Source: Paralithodes platypus (Eukaryota > Arthropoda > Malacostraca > Decapoda > Lithodidae). Taken from it: a stretch of 64,000 bases of DNA. This document shows positions 19,723-30,145 of this stretch, piece by piece. The notes beneath the pieces were generated by a model. It was not told the DNA's origin, did no database searches, and worked only from the letters and a program-made list of their open reading frames with translations. The stretch is taken from positions 18,847,747 to 18,911,746 of the forward strand of contig CM064571.1 of the NCBI GenBank assembly GCA_032716605.1, in the 5' to 3' direction. Numbering within the stretch: position 1 is the stretch's first letter; every line of letters begins with the position of its first letter. A program made the position numbers and the translations under genes.

Positions 19723-20568
19723 AGGGAGGGAATTGAGTGGAAGCTACCTATACTGCTGTTTGCGGATGATACAGTTCTGATGAGTGATAATGAATGGGAG
19801 TTGCAGGGTCTGGTAAATGAGTTTGGAACAGTGTGCGAAAAACGGAATTTGAAGGTAAATACGGGGAAGAGCAAGGTTATGGTCTTCGAAAGGGGTGAAG
19901 TCACAGAGTGTGAGGTGAAGCTGAACGGTCAGGCTATGGAGATCGTCAACTCTTTTAAGTATCTGGGCAGTGTGTTGAGTAAAGATGGGACTATGGATGA
20001 AGAGGTGCGGGAGAGGGTACAACAGGGGAAGAGGGTTGTAGGAACGCTAAAAGCAGTAACAAGAAATAGGGTGGTCAGTATGGAAGTGAAGAAGTCCTTG
20101 CATGACAGTGTGGTAATCCCGACACTGACTTACGGAAGCGAAGCATGGACGTTGGTTGAGAGACTCAGACCAAGAGTGAGAGCAGTGGAAATGAATTACT
20201 TAAGGAGTGCGTGCGGAGTTACATGGAGGGATAGACAGACTAATGAGGAAGTAAGAAGGAGGTGTGGTGTGGAGGTAGATGTGCTGGAAAGTGTGAAAAG
20301 GAACAACTTGAGATGGTTCGGCCATATGGAACGTATGGAAAGCGAGAGAATGACTAAGAGGGTGTACGAGAGCGAGGTGGAGGGACAGAGGGGGAGAGGT
20401 AGACCGAATATGAGGTGGAAGGATGGAGTGAGGAACTACATGAACGAAGGCGGTGCTGGTTGGGGGGAGGGGCGTCGACTGACTGGGGACAGAGGTGCAT
20501 GGGGGCGGTTCGTTCGTGGCCACCCCTTCGGGGATCACGGCGTCAGGCAATAGATAGATAGATAGATA
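19723..20568 (+). mobile_element. RTE-like LINE, 5'-truncated, second copy
   Basis: Flanked by a perfect 9-bp duplication GAATATAAA (19714-19722 and 20569-20577). Begins inside the reverse transcriptase and ends in a (TAGA)n tail. Lies between the widely separated XPO5 exons and inside a split jockey-like LINE. Confidence 0.9.
19725..20553 (+). pseudogene. RTE-like reverse transcriptase, C-terminal two thirds
   Basis: An uninterrupted frame from the truncation point reads the catalytic FADDTVLMSDNEW, GKSKVMVFERGEV, FKYLGSVLSKDG, VIPTLTYGSEAWTL and RNNLRWFGHMERM. It ends in a GRGRPNMRW tail and a stop at 20551-20553. The N-terminal endonuclease and fingers are missing, so it is a dead-on-arrival copy with few later mutations. 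It supplies the intact sequence against which the copy at 9652-12960 can be read. Confidence 0.88.
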
Positions 20569-20769
20569 GAATATAAATTTAATTCTTATTTCAAACCACA
20601 TGCTACTATTTTCCTGCCATCTGTAGCCTACTACACAAAGTAGTGGGAGAGAGAGCGGGAGAGCATTTCAATATACTGCGCGGCTCAGTACTTGGGTAGG
20701 CGGGAGGGGGAGCGTGCAGCTTAGTACCATGGTGGGCAAGAGGTGGTATGCCTGGCATGCTAAAGTGTT

Positions 20770-21005
20770 AAGGGGGTGTTGTTAATGGAGAGGAGTGGGG
20801 CGTTTCTGTATTCGGTTGTCCAGCTTGTGAGGATGGTTGCAGTGGATTTGGCTGGGCCTAATTTGAGTCTGGGTGTAGTGCACCAGTCATGTAGTGTGTT
20901 GACATAGGGTTGAAGGAGATGTGTTGCTGTGTCTGAGTAGTCTTGGTGTGTATATGTGAGTGTTATGTCATCTGCGTAGGAAGCTATATTTATTTGGGGT
21001 GCGTG
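20770..21005 (-). pseudogene. LINE reverse transcriptase palm fragment (YADD)
   Basis: The minus strand reads NIASYADDITLTYTHQDY, then TLHDWCTTPRLKLGPAKS and RNAPLLSINNTPL. YADD is the catalytic motif of a non-LTR reverse transcriptase. Sequence style and orientation match the C-terminal part at 18175-18640. The 2.1-kb gap holds the younger RTE-like insertion and other repeats. Confidence 0.8.
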
Positions 21006-21302
21006 GCAATTTTGTTAAATATGCCTACTCTTCTGTTTGCCAATGTTTACAAAATTTAACAATACTGATAAATTTAAAAGCATTTTTCCACATATAGATT
21101 TTGTTTAGTGTTTTGTCGTTTCGATAGTTATTAATTTTCATGAGTTTGTTATATTAATTTAAACAGTAACTTTTGAGTTCGTTTTCAAGTTTATATTTTA
21201 ATCAATAGGTATATGTCTACATGGAGCATTATAATCAATGCTTCAACTTACTCCTGACTGATTTGATATGACAAGGAAGAAGGTGGTGTACCAATCACAT
21301 AC

Positions 21303-21995
21303 ACTATAGTCTATTCGCTGTAAGTAGGCGAGAAATCATGACCTCTAACCTCTGTAACTAAAAAATTACTTGATTAACCACTCTTTGGCGGCACCCGGCT
21401 ATAGTCGGACAAGAGAACCCCAACCTAAAGAGCGGGGCCCGGCTATAGTCGCATGCAATTTTGAGCACGTAATGTGCTCTGAGAGAGAGCCGAGCGGTGG
21501 GAGGAGCATAGGTTCCCTCTGACCGGTCGGCACGGCTCCCGCGCGACAACTGAGGCCCCCTCCACACTCATCCTTACTCACTACCTCACTACACAGGGAA
21601 TTATGTAAGGAAATTACCATATTTTAGGGATTTTGCCTTCGTCTTGCACGATCGTTGCCATAGAACGCGTGGTCGTAGAAGGATGGTTCTGGTGTCATTG
21701 GAAAGCTCAATTATCGCCCTTTCAGGGATACATAATTGTATTACGCTCTGGCTCTTGTTTATGCATGAAAAAGAGCATGGAAATAAGCTCGTTTAGGGTA
21801 AAACCCCCCGCTTGGCAGGTAGTAGAAGTTACCGCCTAGGCCGCACGTAAGGCGTTAATCGAGATAAGATTCTACCATTTGGGAAGTTAGTCAAGGAATA
21901 GATGTGGAAATTTACAGCCAATTTGCTCTGGCCCTTTTTGAGTTACAGCAGATAGAGGTCATGATTTCTCGCCTACTTACAGCGAATAGACTATA
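21303..21995. mobile_element. Family C MITE split by a TTAA-flanked element
   Basis: ATAGTCTATTCGCTGTAAGTAGG (21306 onward, family end) is mirrored by CTTACAGCGAATAGACTATA near 21993. A 485-bp insert with TTAACCACTC at 21374 and AAGGCGTTAA ending 21858 interrupts it. The insert is CpG-rich, with no recognised gene. Confidence 0.6.
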
Positions 21996-22004
21996 ATATA
22001 CCTC

Positions 22005-22090
22005 CCAATGATGTGATCCTCCTGGGATTCGAACCTGGGATACCACATACAGATTTTAAACACTCTGACCATTACACCACTAAGACAGTT
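22005..22090 (-). mobile_element. tRNA-derived SINE, minus copy
   Basis: B box as GGGATTCGAACCTGGGATAC and A box region CATTACACCACTAAGAC in reverse; related to the second SINE at 14893. Confidence 0.6.
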
Positions 22091-22174
22091 AAAGATTTAG
22101 AACATGACTACGATAGATATACAGTATATTTATCGAGTACGGTACTGTACTGGATATTAATCTAATCATATTTC

Positions 22175-22350
22175 TTACAGTAGATCCTCTGGAAAAAGGC
22201 AAACTAGGCCTGTGTATCCAGCTCAGTACCAGTACTTGCACTTCTGCGGTCATTCACGGTGTTGGCGGCGGCGGTAGCAGACGCAACATTTTTACTATTC
22301 TGTATTTTTGCTTTATAATCAAACTTCAAATCTTGTCTTCCCCATGCTTT
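22175..22350 (-). mobile_element. CR1-like LINE, tail-only copy
   Basis: Reverse complement of the last 170 bp of the element at 9995-11957, including the CTACCGCCGCCGCCAACAC stretch and the terminal GATCTACTGTAAGAAA. Diverged by a few bases. Confidence 0.85.
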
Positions 22351-22688
22351 ATGATGACTATAAGCTTTAATGTTTTTTTGTTTGTTTTTTAAATGTAAAA
22401 ATTTAAGTTAATGTGAGCGCTTGTGAATCCACTTGGAGAATTGGCGCTCAAACAAATCAAATACCAGCATATTATTATTATTATACTCAGACTCAACTGC
22501 ACATTGAATACTGTAGCGTAATGTTTATGTGAAAGGAATTAACAAATTATGGGGTACAGATCTCAAAGGACTGACCTCGCTAGGAACTGTTTCTGAACAT
22601 TTAGAAATAATCTAATATATTAATACTTATTGTTCAGTCATTTTGTTTATTTGTACCAACCAAAATTGGTGTGTCCACAGTGAAAGGG
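22351..22688. other. AT-rich intronic DNA
   Basis: No exon or repeat family recognised apart from a short (TTA)n near 22470. Confidence 0.5.
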
Positions 22689-23061
22689 TTAAAGGGTAGT
22701 GCTTGTTTTTTGGTCTATGTATTTACTTATTAATTTATTTTTTAGTTTCCTCGCTAGACCTTCATCAAGCTAAAAAAAAAAAAAAAAAAAAAATCATAAG
22801 ACTTCATTTCAAGATCAATTTGTACATTCTTCGGTAGAAAAATGTCCTGGCCAAAGACCAATTTCTTCTAAAATTACACACTCACGAAGAAAAAATTAAC
22901 ACCTAAATGGCACGAAAGGTCTTATAATTTACACATAAATGGGACGAAAGGTCTCAAAATCGCCAAACTAACGGAACGAAAGTCTTACAAACTCAAAACC
23001 ATTATGCTAAACTTGAGGGAGGAGGGGGGCCAGAATAAGCGACTACAGTACCTCCCCTATA
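22689..23061. mobile_element. Family P palindromic MITE (diverged)
   Basis: TTAAAGGGTAGTGCTTG at the left; ACTACAGTACCTCCCCTA at the right. Centre and arms match the copy at 39958-40338 (GTTTCCTCGCTAGACC..CATCAAGCT, GGACGAAAGGTCT). Confidence 0.65.
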
Positions 23062-23089
23062 ATGAACGCTAAGAAACTATCCAACCAAC

Positions 23090-23245
23090 CTTAATATAAA
23101 GCTTCTGTTCGATGGAGAGATCATTCCACATGTACTTAATGACGTGTTCCAGCAGCTGCAGGCCAAAGTGTCGAACGACGGACTCTCGGTCGCGGTGGGC
23201 CAGATAAAAGTCGCAACCGACCGCCTGTTCACAATCCTCTTCGAC
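23090..23245 (-). CDS. XPO5: Exportin-5, N-terminal exon
   Basis: Fifty-two codons in phase 0 at both ends, between acceptor TGTACAG and donor AAG|GTTGGT. The peptide starts VEEDCEQAVGCDFYLAH and continues ESVVRHFGLQLLEHVIKYMW to SIEQKLYIK. This is the importin-beta N-terminal (IBN_N) region that binds Ran; vertebrate exportin-5 has the same VRHFGLQ-LEHV-KF-W block about 60-85 residues from its start. The frame is clean. The initiating exon (about 40 residues) is not recognised upstream, and the next exon should begin about 5.8 kb before the next one actually seen, whose content is some 900 residues further on. Confidence 0.85.
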
Positions 23246-23279
23246 CTGTACATAGGATAGGAAAGATTAGTTCAGTCAT

Positions 23280-23400
23280 TTTTAAGGGGGGATGGGCTTT
23301 ATGTATTTGCTTTTTATATCTATCTTTTATTTTTATTTTCTTGGTTTCCTCCCTAGACTTCCATAAAGCTTAAAAAAACAAAAAACAACCCAAGATAAAT
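23280..23400. mobile_element. Family P half element
   Basis: TTAAGGGGGGATGGGCTTT, then GTTTCCTCCCTAGACTTCC and ATAAAGCTT: the left arm of family P only. Confidence 0.5.
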
Positions 23401-23407
23401 TTGTACA

Positions 23408-23515
23408 CAGGCCGTGATAGCGTAATGCATAAATGCGCAGAATTTCGGTGTGAGTATCCTAGGTTCGAGTCCTTGGAGTGACACATGTATTTGTGGATTT
23501 CATTAATTGAGTTTA
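23408..23515 (+). mobile_element. tRNA-derived SINE
   Basis: GCCGTGATAGCGTAATGCAT (A-box region) and AGGTTCGAGTCCTTGG (B box) with the GAGTATCCTAGG motif shared with copies at 905 and 33290. Confidence 0.65.
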
Positions 23516-23739
23516 GAGAGAGCCTTAAGAGAGAGAGCCTATGTATGTAACCCACAGTACCAGCGACGCAATCGTTGCATTTTCCTCAACTACTCTTGCC
23601 CTATGACACCTAGAGGGTTCAGATTTGTATGGGAACTGTTTTAGGATCCCACGGAACCATTCCGATGGTTGGCAGCCTCACAAGTCCAGCCGCGTGCATG
23701 AGTGATATCATATATAGGCCTATGATGATGACAATAAGT

Positions 23740-24764
23740 CTAGGGGGGTGAGGGGGGGGGAGCAAAGCCCTCCTCAACCCATACTGTATCCCGCGGCCTA
23801 AATTTTAATTGAACCGCCAAAATTGGGAAATTAGTTAGATGCGCGAAGTAGCCTACTAGGCTGATCTCGAGCGCTATGTCAACAAACAATCGACGTTACT
23901 TTCGCGAATAGCGAACGCAACTTTTTCACAAAGTTATCTTTATATTTTTAGCCTACTAGCCTAATATTATTAATATTAAAATGTCCCCATTGTTTTTTTA
24001 GTGTTTCGTACACCAGAAAAGGGTGTAGCCTAACTTGGTGTTGGATGCATGGAAACCGAAAACAATTCTGTATTAAATCCTTGGTGGTACCTGTCAAATG
24101 TGTGCCCCAAAGCTATAGTAAAATCGTACCGAAAAATCTAAATAGGCCTAGGCCTACTAACTCATATCAGTCTTTACCTCTTAACCTAGATTTTTTGGCA
24201 ATTATGTAAAGTTCGGGCGTAGGCCTAACGCCCGTCTTGTTTACACTACGCGGAGCGGCGGCGGACGCTTGATATCATGTTCCAGTCTATTTTGACTGCC
24301 GTTGGATACAATAACATGTTGAGGGGGGCTTTGCTTCCCCCCCCCCCCATGACATATTGTCAATCATATATATTGCCAGTAGTGGACAAATGAACAAAAA
24401 AAATCGCCGTTAAAATAGGCCTAGACGCAAACTTAGCCTAACCGCAGCGATCGACCTAAAACATGACGGCGGAAGCTTGCGATCACGTTCCCATCTATTT
24501 TGACTGCCATAGGCTAATTGCCATTAGATACAACAAACTGAACAAAGCGCCCCCTCACCCCCCTATGCAGGGGGCAAATAACCGAGAAAAAAATTGCCGT
24601 CAAAATAGGCTAGACGTGAACTTAACCGCGGTGAATGACCTATGCATGTAAACATGACTAGGCCTACCGTACGCCCGGACACTACTGTAGGCCTACATCC
24701 ATCCCGATTTTTGTCCGGCCTACCAACGCTAACGCAACCTTAGTAACCTAGGCTCACATAGTTT
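23740..24764. repeat. CpG-containing sequence with a tandem-like duplication
   Basis: Blocks at about 24245-24455 and 24463-24645 are diverged direct copies: both carry GACGG/GGACGCTTG..GATCATGTTCC, TCTATTTTGACTGCC, a C- or A-rich tract and TTAAAATAGGC. No protein recognised. Confidence 0.5.
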
Positions 24765-26233
24765 GCTCACATTCAACCTGTCCCAAAGAAGGGTGACCGC
24801 TCTCAACCCTCCAACTATCGTCCAATTGCTCTTATCTCTTGTCTTTCTAAAGTTTTTGAAACTATTCTTGCTTCCAAATTTCTTAAGCATTTCTCTTCTC
24901 ATAATCTGCTCTCAGATCGCCAGTATGGCTTCCTTAAGGGTCGCTCTACTGGTGATCTTCTTTCATATCTTACTAACTCTTGGTCATCCTCCTTCCGGGA
25001 CTTCGGTGAGACTTTTTCTATTGCACTAGACATATCGAAAGCCTTCGATAGAGTCTGGCATAAATCTTTAATTTCTAAACTACCCTCCTTCGGTTTCTAT
25101 CCCTCCATCTGTGCCTTTGTCTTTAATTTCCTTTCCGGCCGTTCCATAGCCGCGGTTTGTGGACGGCCATTGTTCACTTCCTCACCCTATAAACTCCGGT
25201 GTTCCTCAGGGCTCTGTCCTATCTCCTATTCTCTTTCTAATTTTTATAAATGATCTCCTTAACTGTACCTTAATTCCCATCCATTCATACGCAGACGACT
25301 CAACCTTACACTACTCCATTAGTTTTTCAGAACGCCCCAGCCAGCAATCCCTCAACGACAAACGTAATGAAACCATAGAACTCTTAAATTCTGATCTAAA
25401 TACTATTTCCAATTGGGGCAGAGAAAACCTTGTTAACTTTAATGCTTCCAAAACCCAATTTCTCCATCTATCTACCCGTCAGGATCTCCCAGCGGACTAT
25501 CCCTTATTCTTCAACAATACAAAAATCAACCCTTCATCTTCTCTCAATATTCTTGGTGTCTCTTTTTCTTCTGCTCTCATTTGGAAGGACCATATTACCA
25601 GTCTTGCTAAGGCAGCCTCCCAGAAGCTGGGTGTGCTCAACCGCCTTAGGGGGTTCTTTTCCCCTGCACAGCTTCTTGCTCTGTACAGGGGCATAGTGCG
25701 CCCTTGTATTGAGTATTGTTCACATGTGTGGGGAGGTTCCTCTCACACCGCTCTCCTAGACAAAGTTGAAAGGAAGGCCTTTCGTATCATTAACTCCCGT
25801 CCACTCACCAACTCTCTGCAATCTCTCTCTCTCCGCCGCAATGTTGCATCTCTCTCGCTATTCTATCGCTACTATAATAATCAGTGTTCCTCAGAGCTAT
25901 CCCAGTGCATACCACCTCCTTTACGTAGGGCACGTGGTACCCGTCTTGCAACTCAATCCCACCCCTACTCTGTGCAACTCTCCAACCCAAGAGTGAAACG
26001 TTACTCTCAAACTTTCTTCTACTCAACAGCTGAGCTCTGGAACTCTCTCCCAGAATCAGTCTTTCCCTCTTCCTATGACTTAAATTGCTTCAAACTCCGT
26101 GTGTCCAGGCATTTTGGCTCGAACGTCCCTTGATTTTGGCCCTGTCACTCTTTCAACTATGGGGGAGGCACTCGCTATAGGCAGTTATGCCTTTTGCCTC
26201 CCTCAATCACATAAAAAAAAAAAAAAAAAAAAA
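24765..26233 (+). mobile_element. Jockey/CR1-like LINE with poly-A tail, 5'-truncated
   Basis: Starts within the reverse transcriptase and ends in a 3' UTR (CCCTGTCACTCTTTCAACTA, GGGGGAGGCACTCGC, GCCTCCCTCAATCACAT) followed by about 21 A. The same 3' UTR recurs at 63019-63120 and, diverged, at 63300-63365. Confidence 0.9.
24772..26133 (+). pseudogene. Reverse transcriptase of the jockey/CR1-like LINE, one frameshift
   Basis: Reads VPKKGDRSQPSNYRPIALIS, YGFLKGRSTGDLLSYL, ALDISKAFDRVWHKSL (motif A). An extra T near 25157 then shifts the frame, which continues as GVPQGSVLSPILFLIFINDL, the catalytic YADDSTLHY, WKDHITSLAKAASQKLGVL, and ends at a TGA (26131-26133) after RHFGSNVP. One single-base insertion is the only clear lesion in 1.36 kb. 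The endonuclease domain is absent. Antisense open frames here are shadows. Confidence 0.9.
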
Positions 26234-26469
26234 GGCGGCTAGGCCTAACTAATTTCGGAAAAACTAAATAATAAATTCCCATGGATTTTTTTTATTTTTC
26301 CCTGTTAGTTTTCATCAATACAGTATATAGTGTTTGGAAATAATTACAAACCTCGGCGAAACCGTTTTCCCCATTATACAACGACCTTAAGACACGCCGC
26401 CCGATAGTGGGGAGGGCTATGAAGTACAGGGAAAATGAGGGGTTAAATGCGTAAAACAGCGATTAAAAC

Positions 26470-27270
26470 GTATTTTAGCAAAACTTGGCTCGGGTTTTAA
26501 GGTATTTCTAAGGCCTAAAACCCAATATTTCGAAAACCCGAGCCAAGTTTTGGCCAAAGCTGGCTCGGATTTTGAGAGTTTGTAGACAACAAAATGACAG
26601 TAACCTCATTTAGAAATTTGGCTCAGGTTTCCCGAAATTGCAGCCATAAAACCCGAATTTTGGAAAACCGGAGCCAAGTTTTGGCAGAAAATATTAAGGA
26701 AACCACCCACCAATTATTTTCATTATTTTTTGTTTAGTTTTAGTTTATTTGCATCAATATATAGTGATTGACATTAGTTTCAACCTCCGCAAAAATCGTT
26801 TTCCCCTTTCTCCAACGATCTTAAGACACGGCGCCCGATAGTGGGGAGGGCTATGAAGATCAGGGAAAATGTGGGGTTAAAGACATAAAAAGGCGATATA
26901 ATGGCTTTTATGATGAAAGTTGGCTCGGGTTTTGTTGTTTTTCAACTTGAGAAAACCCCAAAATGGAAAAACCCGAACCAAGTTTTGGCAAAAGTTGGCT
27001 GGGATTTTAAGATTTTTCAGCTGCATAAAAGACAGCAAGTGCAAAAAAGAAGTTGGCTCGGGTTTTCTTGTTTTTCAATTTAAGAAAACCCCAAAATGAA
27101 AAAAAATTGAGCCAAGTTTTGGCAAAAGTTGGCTGGGATTTTAAGATTTTTCAGCTTCGTAAAAGTCAGAAAGTGGCAAAAAAAAGTTGGCTCAGGTTTT
27201 CTTGTTTTTCAACTTAAGAAACCCCAAAAATGAAAAAAATACAAAAAATTAAGTTTTGGCAAAAGTTGTT
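26470..27270. repeat. Array of near-palindromic AAACCCGAGCCAAGTTTTGG units
   Basis: The motif AAACCCGAGCCAAGTTTTGG and its inverse AAACTTGGCTCGGGTTTT alternate many times with partial decay, usually separated by a short GCAAAAGT linker. Two longer blocks (26375 onward and 26790 onward) also repeat AGACACGCCGCCCGATAGTG and the sequence around it. A related array is at 28520-28760. Confidence 0.75.
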
Positions 27271-27357
27271 GGATGATACATGGGATAGAAAATGAACTTG
27301 CCCAGTAAGCTCATTATTCATTATCCAACAATTAAGCAACATTAAAGATTTTAGCCT

Positions 27358-27395
27358 AACCTACCAACCTTACCTAACCTAACCTAACCTAGTAT
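27358..27395. repeat. Short TTAGG-type interstitial telomere motif
   Basis: Three to four contiguous CCTAA units. Similar runs occur near 29580-29630 and 36560-36582. Confidence 0.7.
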
Positions 27396-27594
27396 TATGG
27401 GTGGGGGCTACCGCCCCCACACCCCCGCTGGTTGGATAGTACATTGGATAGAAAATTAGGTAAATTCCTAGTGTTAATTAGACTGAAAGGCAGGGAGAAA
27501 GAGGTCCGCCGAGTCGTGTTCTGTGCCGTCTATGGGGAGGCACACCCTGGACAAATATCGTTACAGGTTACAGGTTCTAGGTTCTGTATCTTCC

Positions 27595-28081
27595 TTAACC
27601 CTCCAGCCCCGGCTATGTATTATATATATATTCCCCGAAACCCGGGGGTTTTGGCCGAAAAACGTCTAGCCTAGGCTACCGTATCTTTGTTATTCTGACT
27701 GCTTCCGCATTCCCGCGCATCCCCAAGCGTAGCTGTGTTTCTTACCTGTAGAATGGCGTTAAGTAGAGCTCTCTAAGTCAACTGGTTCAGTTGTGATGAT
27801 GATTTCATTGGAGATAACTTTATGGCAAAAACAGCCACTTTACACTACTTTTCGATACTTAACAACAACATACAGGCACACACGAACAAGCGACGCTCTC
27901 CTTCTTGTGGCCGGAGATGCGGGCCGTCGGTCCAGCCGGCTGTTGTTTACATGCGTCGGACCGACGCCTCGCACACCAAGCTCACAGGCTTTCAACCACT
28001 GGGCGTTAAAGAGCCCTTCCGGGCAGCTCTGGTATGCTTTTTTATGGGCGTTCAAGAGCCCTTCCGGGAACGAAGGGTTAA
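27595..28081. mobile_element. TTAA-flanked non-autonomous element, second copy
   Basis: TTAACCCTCCAGCCCCGG at the left and CGAAGGGTTAA at the right. In reverse it shares interior sequence with 6720-7209 (AGAGAGCTCTACTTAACGCC-like block, GTCAACTGGTTCAGTTGTGA, GTTTACATGCGTCGGACCGA). About 487 bp. Open frames inside are not credible genes. Confidence 0.75.
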
Positions 28082-28519
28082 TAGAATTTTTCGAGGGTTG
28101 ACACTTAGTTTAACATGGAGTATAGGTTATATTACATCCTAAATGAAATTTAAAAAATCTGTGAAAATTCTTGGGTTGTTTATATAATAGAAGTTACTGT
28201 GGGACACGTAATATGTTGAAGGGGTAGTTCTGCCCCCTCTAAACACCCGTCACTTATGTCATCATAATCTGTTGTACTTCATAGGGGGTCCAATTAAGGA
28301 GAAAGTGAATTAACAGACGAAATTAGGCCGCAAACTACAATAACATAGCGGGCCGCCGTTTATGGGAGACTTTTTACACATCATTTTCAATTTTTAGATT
28401 TTCTCCCTTAATCGATTTTTCCAAATTATCAAACTTACATAAAAATTAAGTACAGTTTATAGGGATTCCAACATGCATTTCAAAATTGTCATGAAAATTG
28501 GTGGGTGGTTTGCTTAATA

Positions 28520-28760
28520 TATACCGTTTTGGCAAAACTTGTCTCGGATTTTGGGAATTTTAAGAGTAAACAAATTACAGTAACCTAATTTAGAATTTTG
28601 GCTCGTGTTTCCCTAAATTGCAAACCCCAAAAAGCATAATTTTGGAAAACCCGAGCCAATTTTTGGCAAAACTTGGATCGTATTTTGAGAATCGAAAAAG
28701 ACTAACTAAATGTCGGAAATCGGCTCATGATTTCCCTAATTGCAAAGCCATATAACCAGA
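28520..28760. repeat. Second near-palindromic GAGCCAA array
   Basis: Diverged copies of the 26.5-27.3-kb units (GGCAAAACTTGTCTCGG, AAAACCCGAGCCAATTTTTGG). Confidence 0.65.
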
Positions 28761-28934
28761 TTTATCAAAAACGTAGCACTTATTTAAATCATAAATATCC
28801 AGTAACATAGACCTAGTACATTGGATACAAGCCTAATCCACACCCTAACGCCTACAATGTGTCCGTAGTAGGCCTACGTGGGATACAACATGGTGGTTGG
28901 GCCGGCGTCCATTTAGTAGCCTACCGGTATTCGG

Positions 28935-29075
28935 CCGTATCTGTAAATACGAATGGGAGTCACTTCGAGCGAATTCCTGATAGAGCGGATGCACAATCTA
29001 GCACAATCTAGCACAATCTAACCTCGAGCCTCCGCTCGAAGTGTCCAGATACCGTAAATACTACCGCAACTACGA
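28935..29075. mobile_element. Small inverted-repeat element
   Basis: CGTATCTGTAAATACGA .. CACTTCGAGCG at the left mirrors CGCTCGAAGTG .. CCGTAAATAC at the right, around three GCACAATCTA repeats. Confidence 0.5.
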
Positions 29076-29429
29076 ATCTTGTTTCTGAGACCTAGTATAT
29101 TAACCTAACCAAACAACCCAACCTATCGACAGAGATGGGCAGGTGGAGTGGACTAAAAAGCTGGTGGACAGACCTCGGGAGACAGGTGAAAATGGCGTGT
29201 GTACGAATCGGTGCCGTCTATAGGAACGAGGGGCGTCGCGCTCCTTGGTGCCGCTAGAAGAGTGGCGAACACATCAAAAGGTATCAAAAGGTATTGACAA
29301 CCATGTTATGACAAAATTCCATTTTAGTACCATATATTTTTATTAGGTTTTGCCGAGGCTTAAAACACATTTTCATATTATGTTTAGAGCATATAAAATC
29401 CATATTTGTTTTCAAATATTGCAAAATAA

Positions 29430-29632
29430 GGTCAATATTTACGAGTCACACCACAGCTGGGATCTCATTTTTAACGATAGTTTTGGGTTCCTATCATTTT
29501 ATGCTTCATTGCTAGGCCTATATACTTTTTATCCACCGGATTTTTTTTTTCTTTTTTTTTTTTTTTAGCATTAGCCTAGGCTAACCTAACCTAATAGCCC
29601 CCAAATACATTTAGGTTAGGTTAGGTTAATGC

Positions 29633-29685
<53 letters not shown>

Positions 29686-29815
29686 TATAGGCCTATATAT
29701 ATATTTTCCGGTGGATAAAAAGTATATAGCAATGAAGAATAGAATGATAGGAACCCAAAACTACCATTAGAAATGAGATCCCAGCTGTGGTGTGACTCGT
29801 AAATATTGACCCAAA
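29430..29815. mobile_element. Long inverted repeat (foldback/MITE) next to an exon
   Basis: Arms of about 120-150 bp: GGTCAATATTTACGAGTCAC .. TTTTTATCCACCGGA at the left and its inverse TCCGGTGGATAAAAA .. GAGTCGTAAATATTGACC-type at the right. The loop is T-rich/A-rich DNA with TTAGG motifs and (TA)n. The right arm ends about 50 bp from the donor of the signal-peptide exon. Confidence 0.75.
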
Positions 29816-29861
29816 AGAATTGGTGACCAACTTATTTAGTTATACTCTAATTTCTACTCAC

Positions 29862-29948
29862 CTGGTTGGGCCGCCAATCGGTAGCGCATGACAGGCCAAG
29901 GATTAGGCAGCCCAGGAGATAGCATGACACGCCAGTCAGATGCAACAT
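29862..29948 (-). CDS. First coding exon with a signal peptide, gene unknown
   Basis: Twenty-nine codons from ATG (29948-29946) to a consensus donor CAG|GTGAGT, phase 0. The peptide MLHLTGVSCYLLGCLILG then LSCATDWRPNQ has a hydrophobic core (YLLGCLILGLSC) and a likely signal-peptidase site after SCA. The product is therefore predicted to enter the secretory pathway: a peptide-hormone precursor, enzyme or small secreted protein are all possible. The following exon should lie to the left on the minus strand but nothing in 24-29.8 kb was recognised. Short exons of this kind can occur by chance, so the perfect donor plus signal peptide is suggestive, not proof. Confidence 0.5.
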
Positions 29949-30145
29949 TTGAGTGTACTGGAGATGCTTGACAATGGGGTGACTGGTAGTGTGTGGACTG
30001 ATAATATGATGGGGTAGTTTATCAGGCTAGTTAATTTAGGTTAGACTACCGACTAGCCTACAGTCCTACTGGTAGCTTTGGGTTTAGGGCAGGCTACCAA
30101 ATTCTGAACACAAAGAAAGGAATTGATAAGCATTACCTTTGAAGA

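Noticed and set aside
27793..28142. Two overlapping 102-106-codon frames
   Set aside because: They lie inside a TTAA-flanked non-autonomous transposon whose other copy (6720-7209) does not keep them open.
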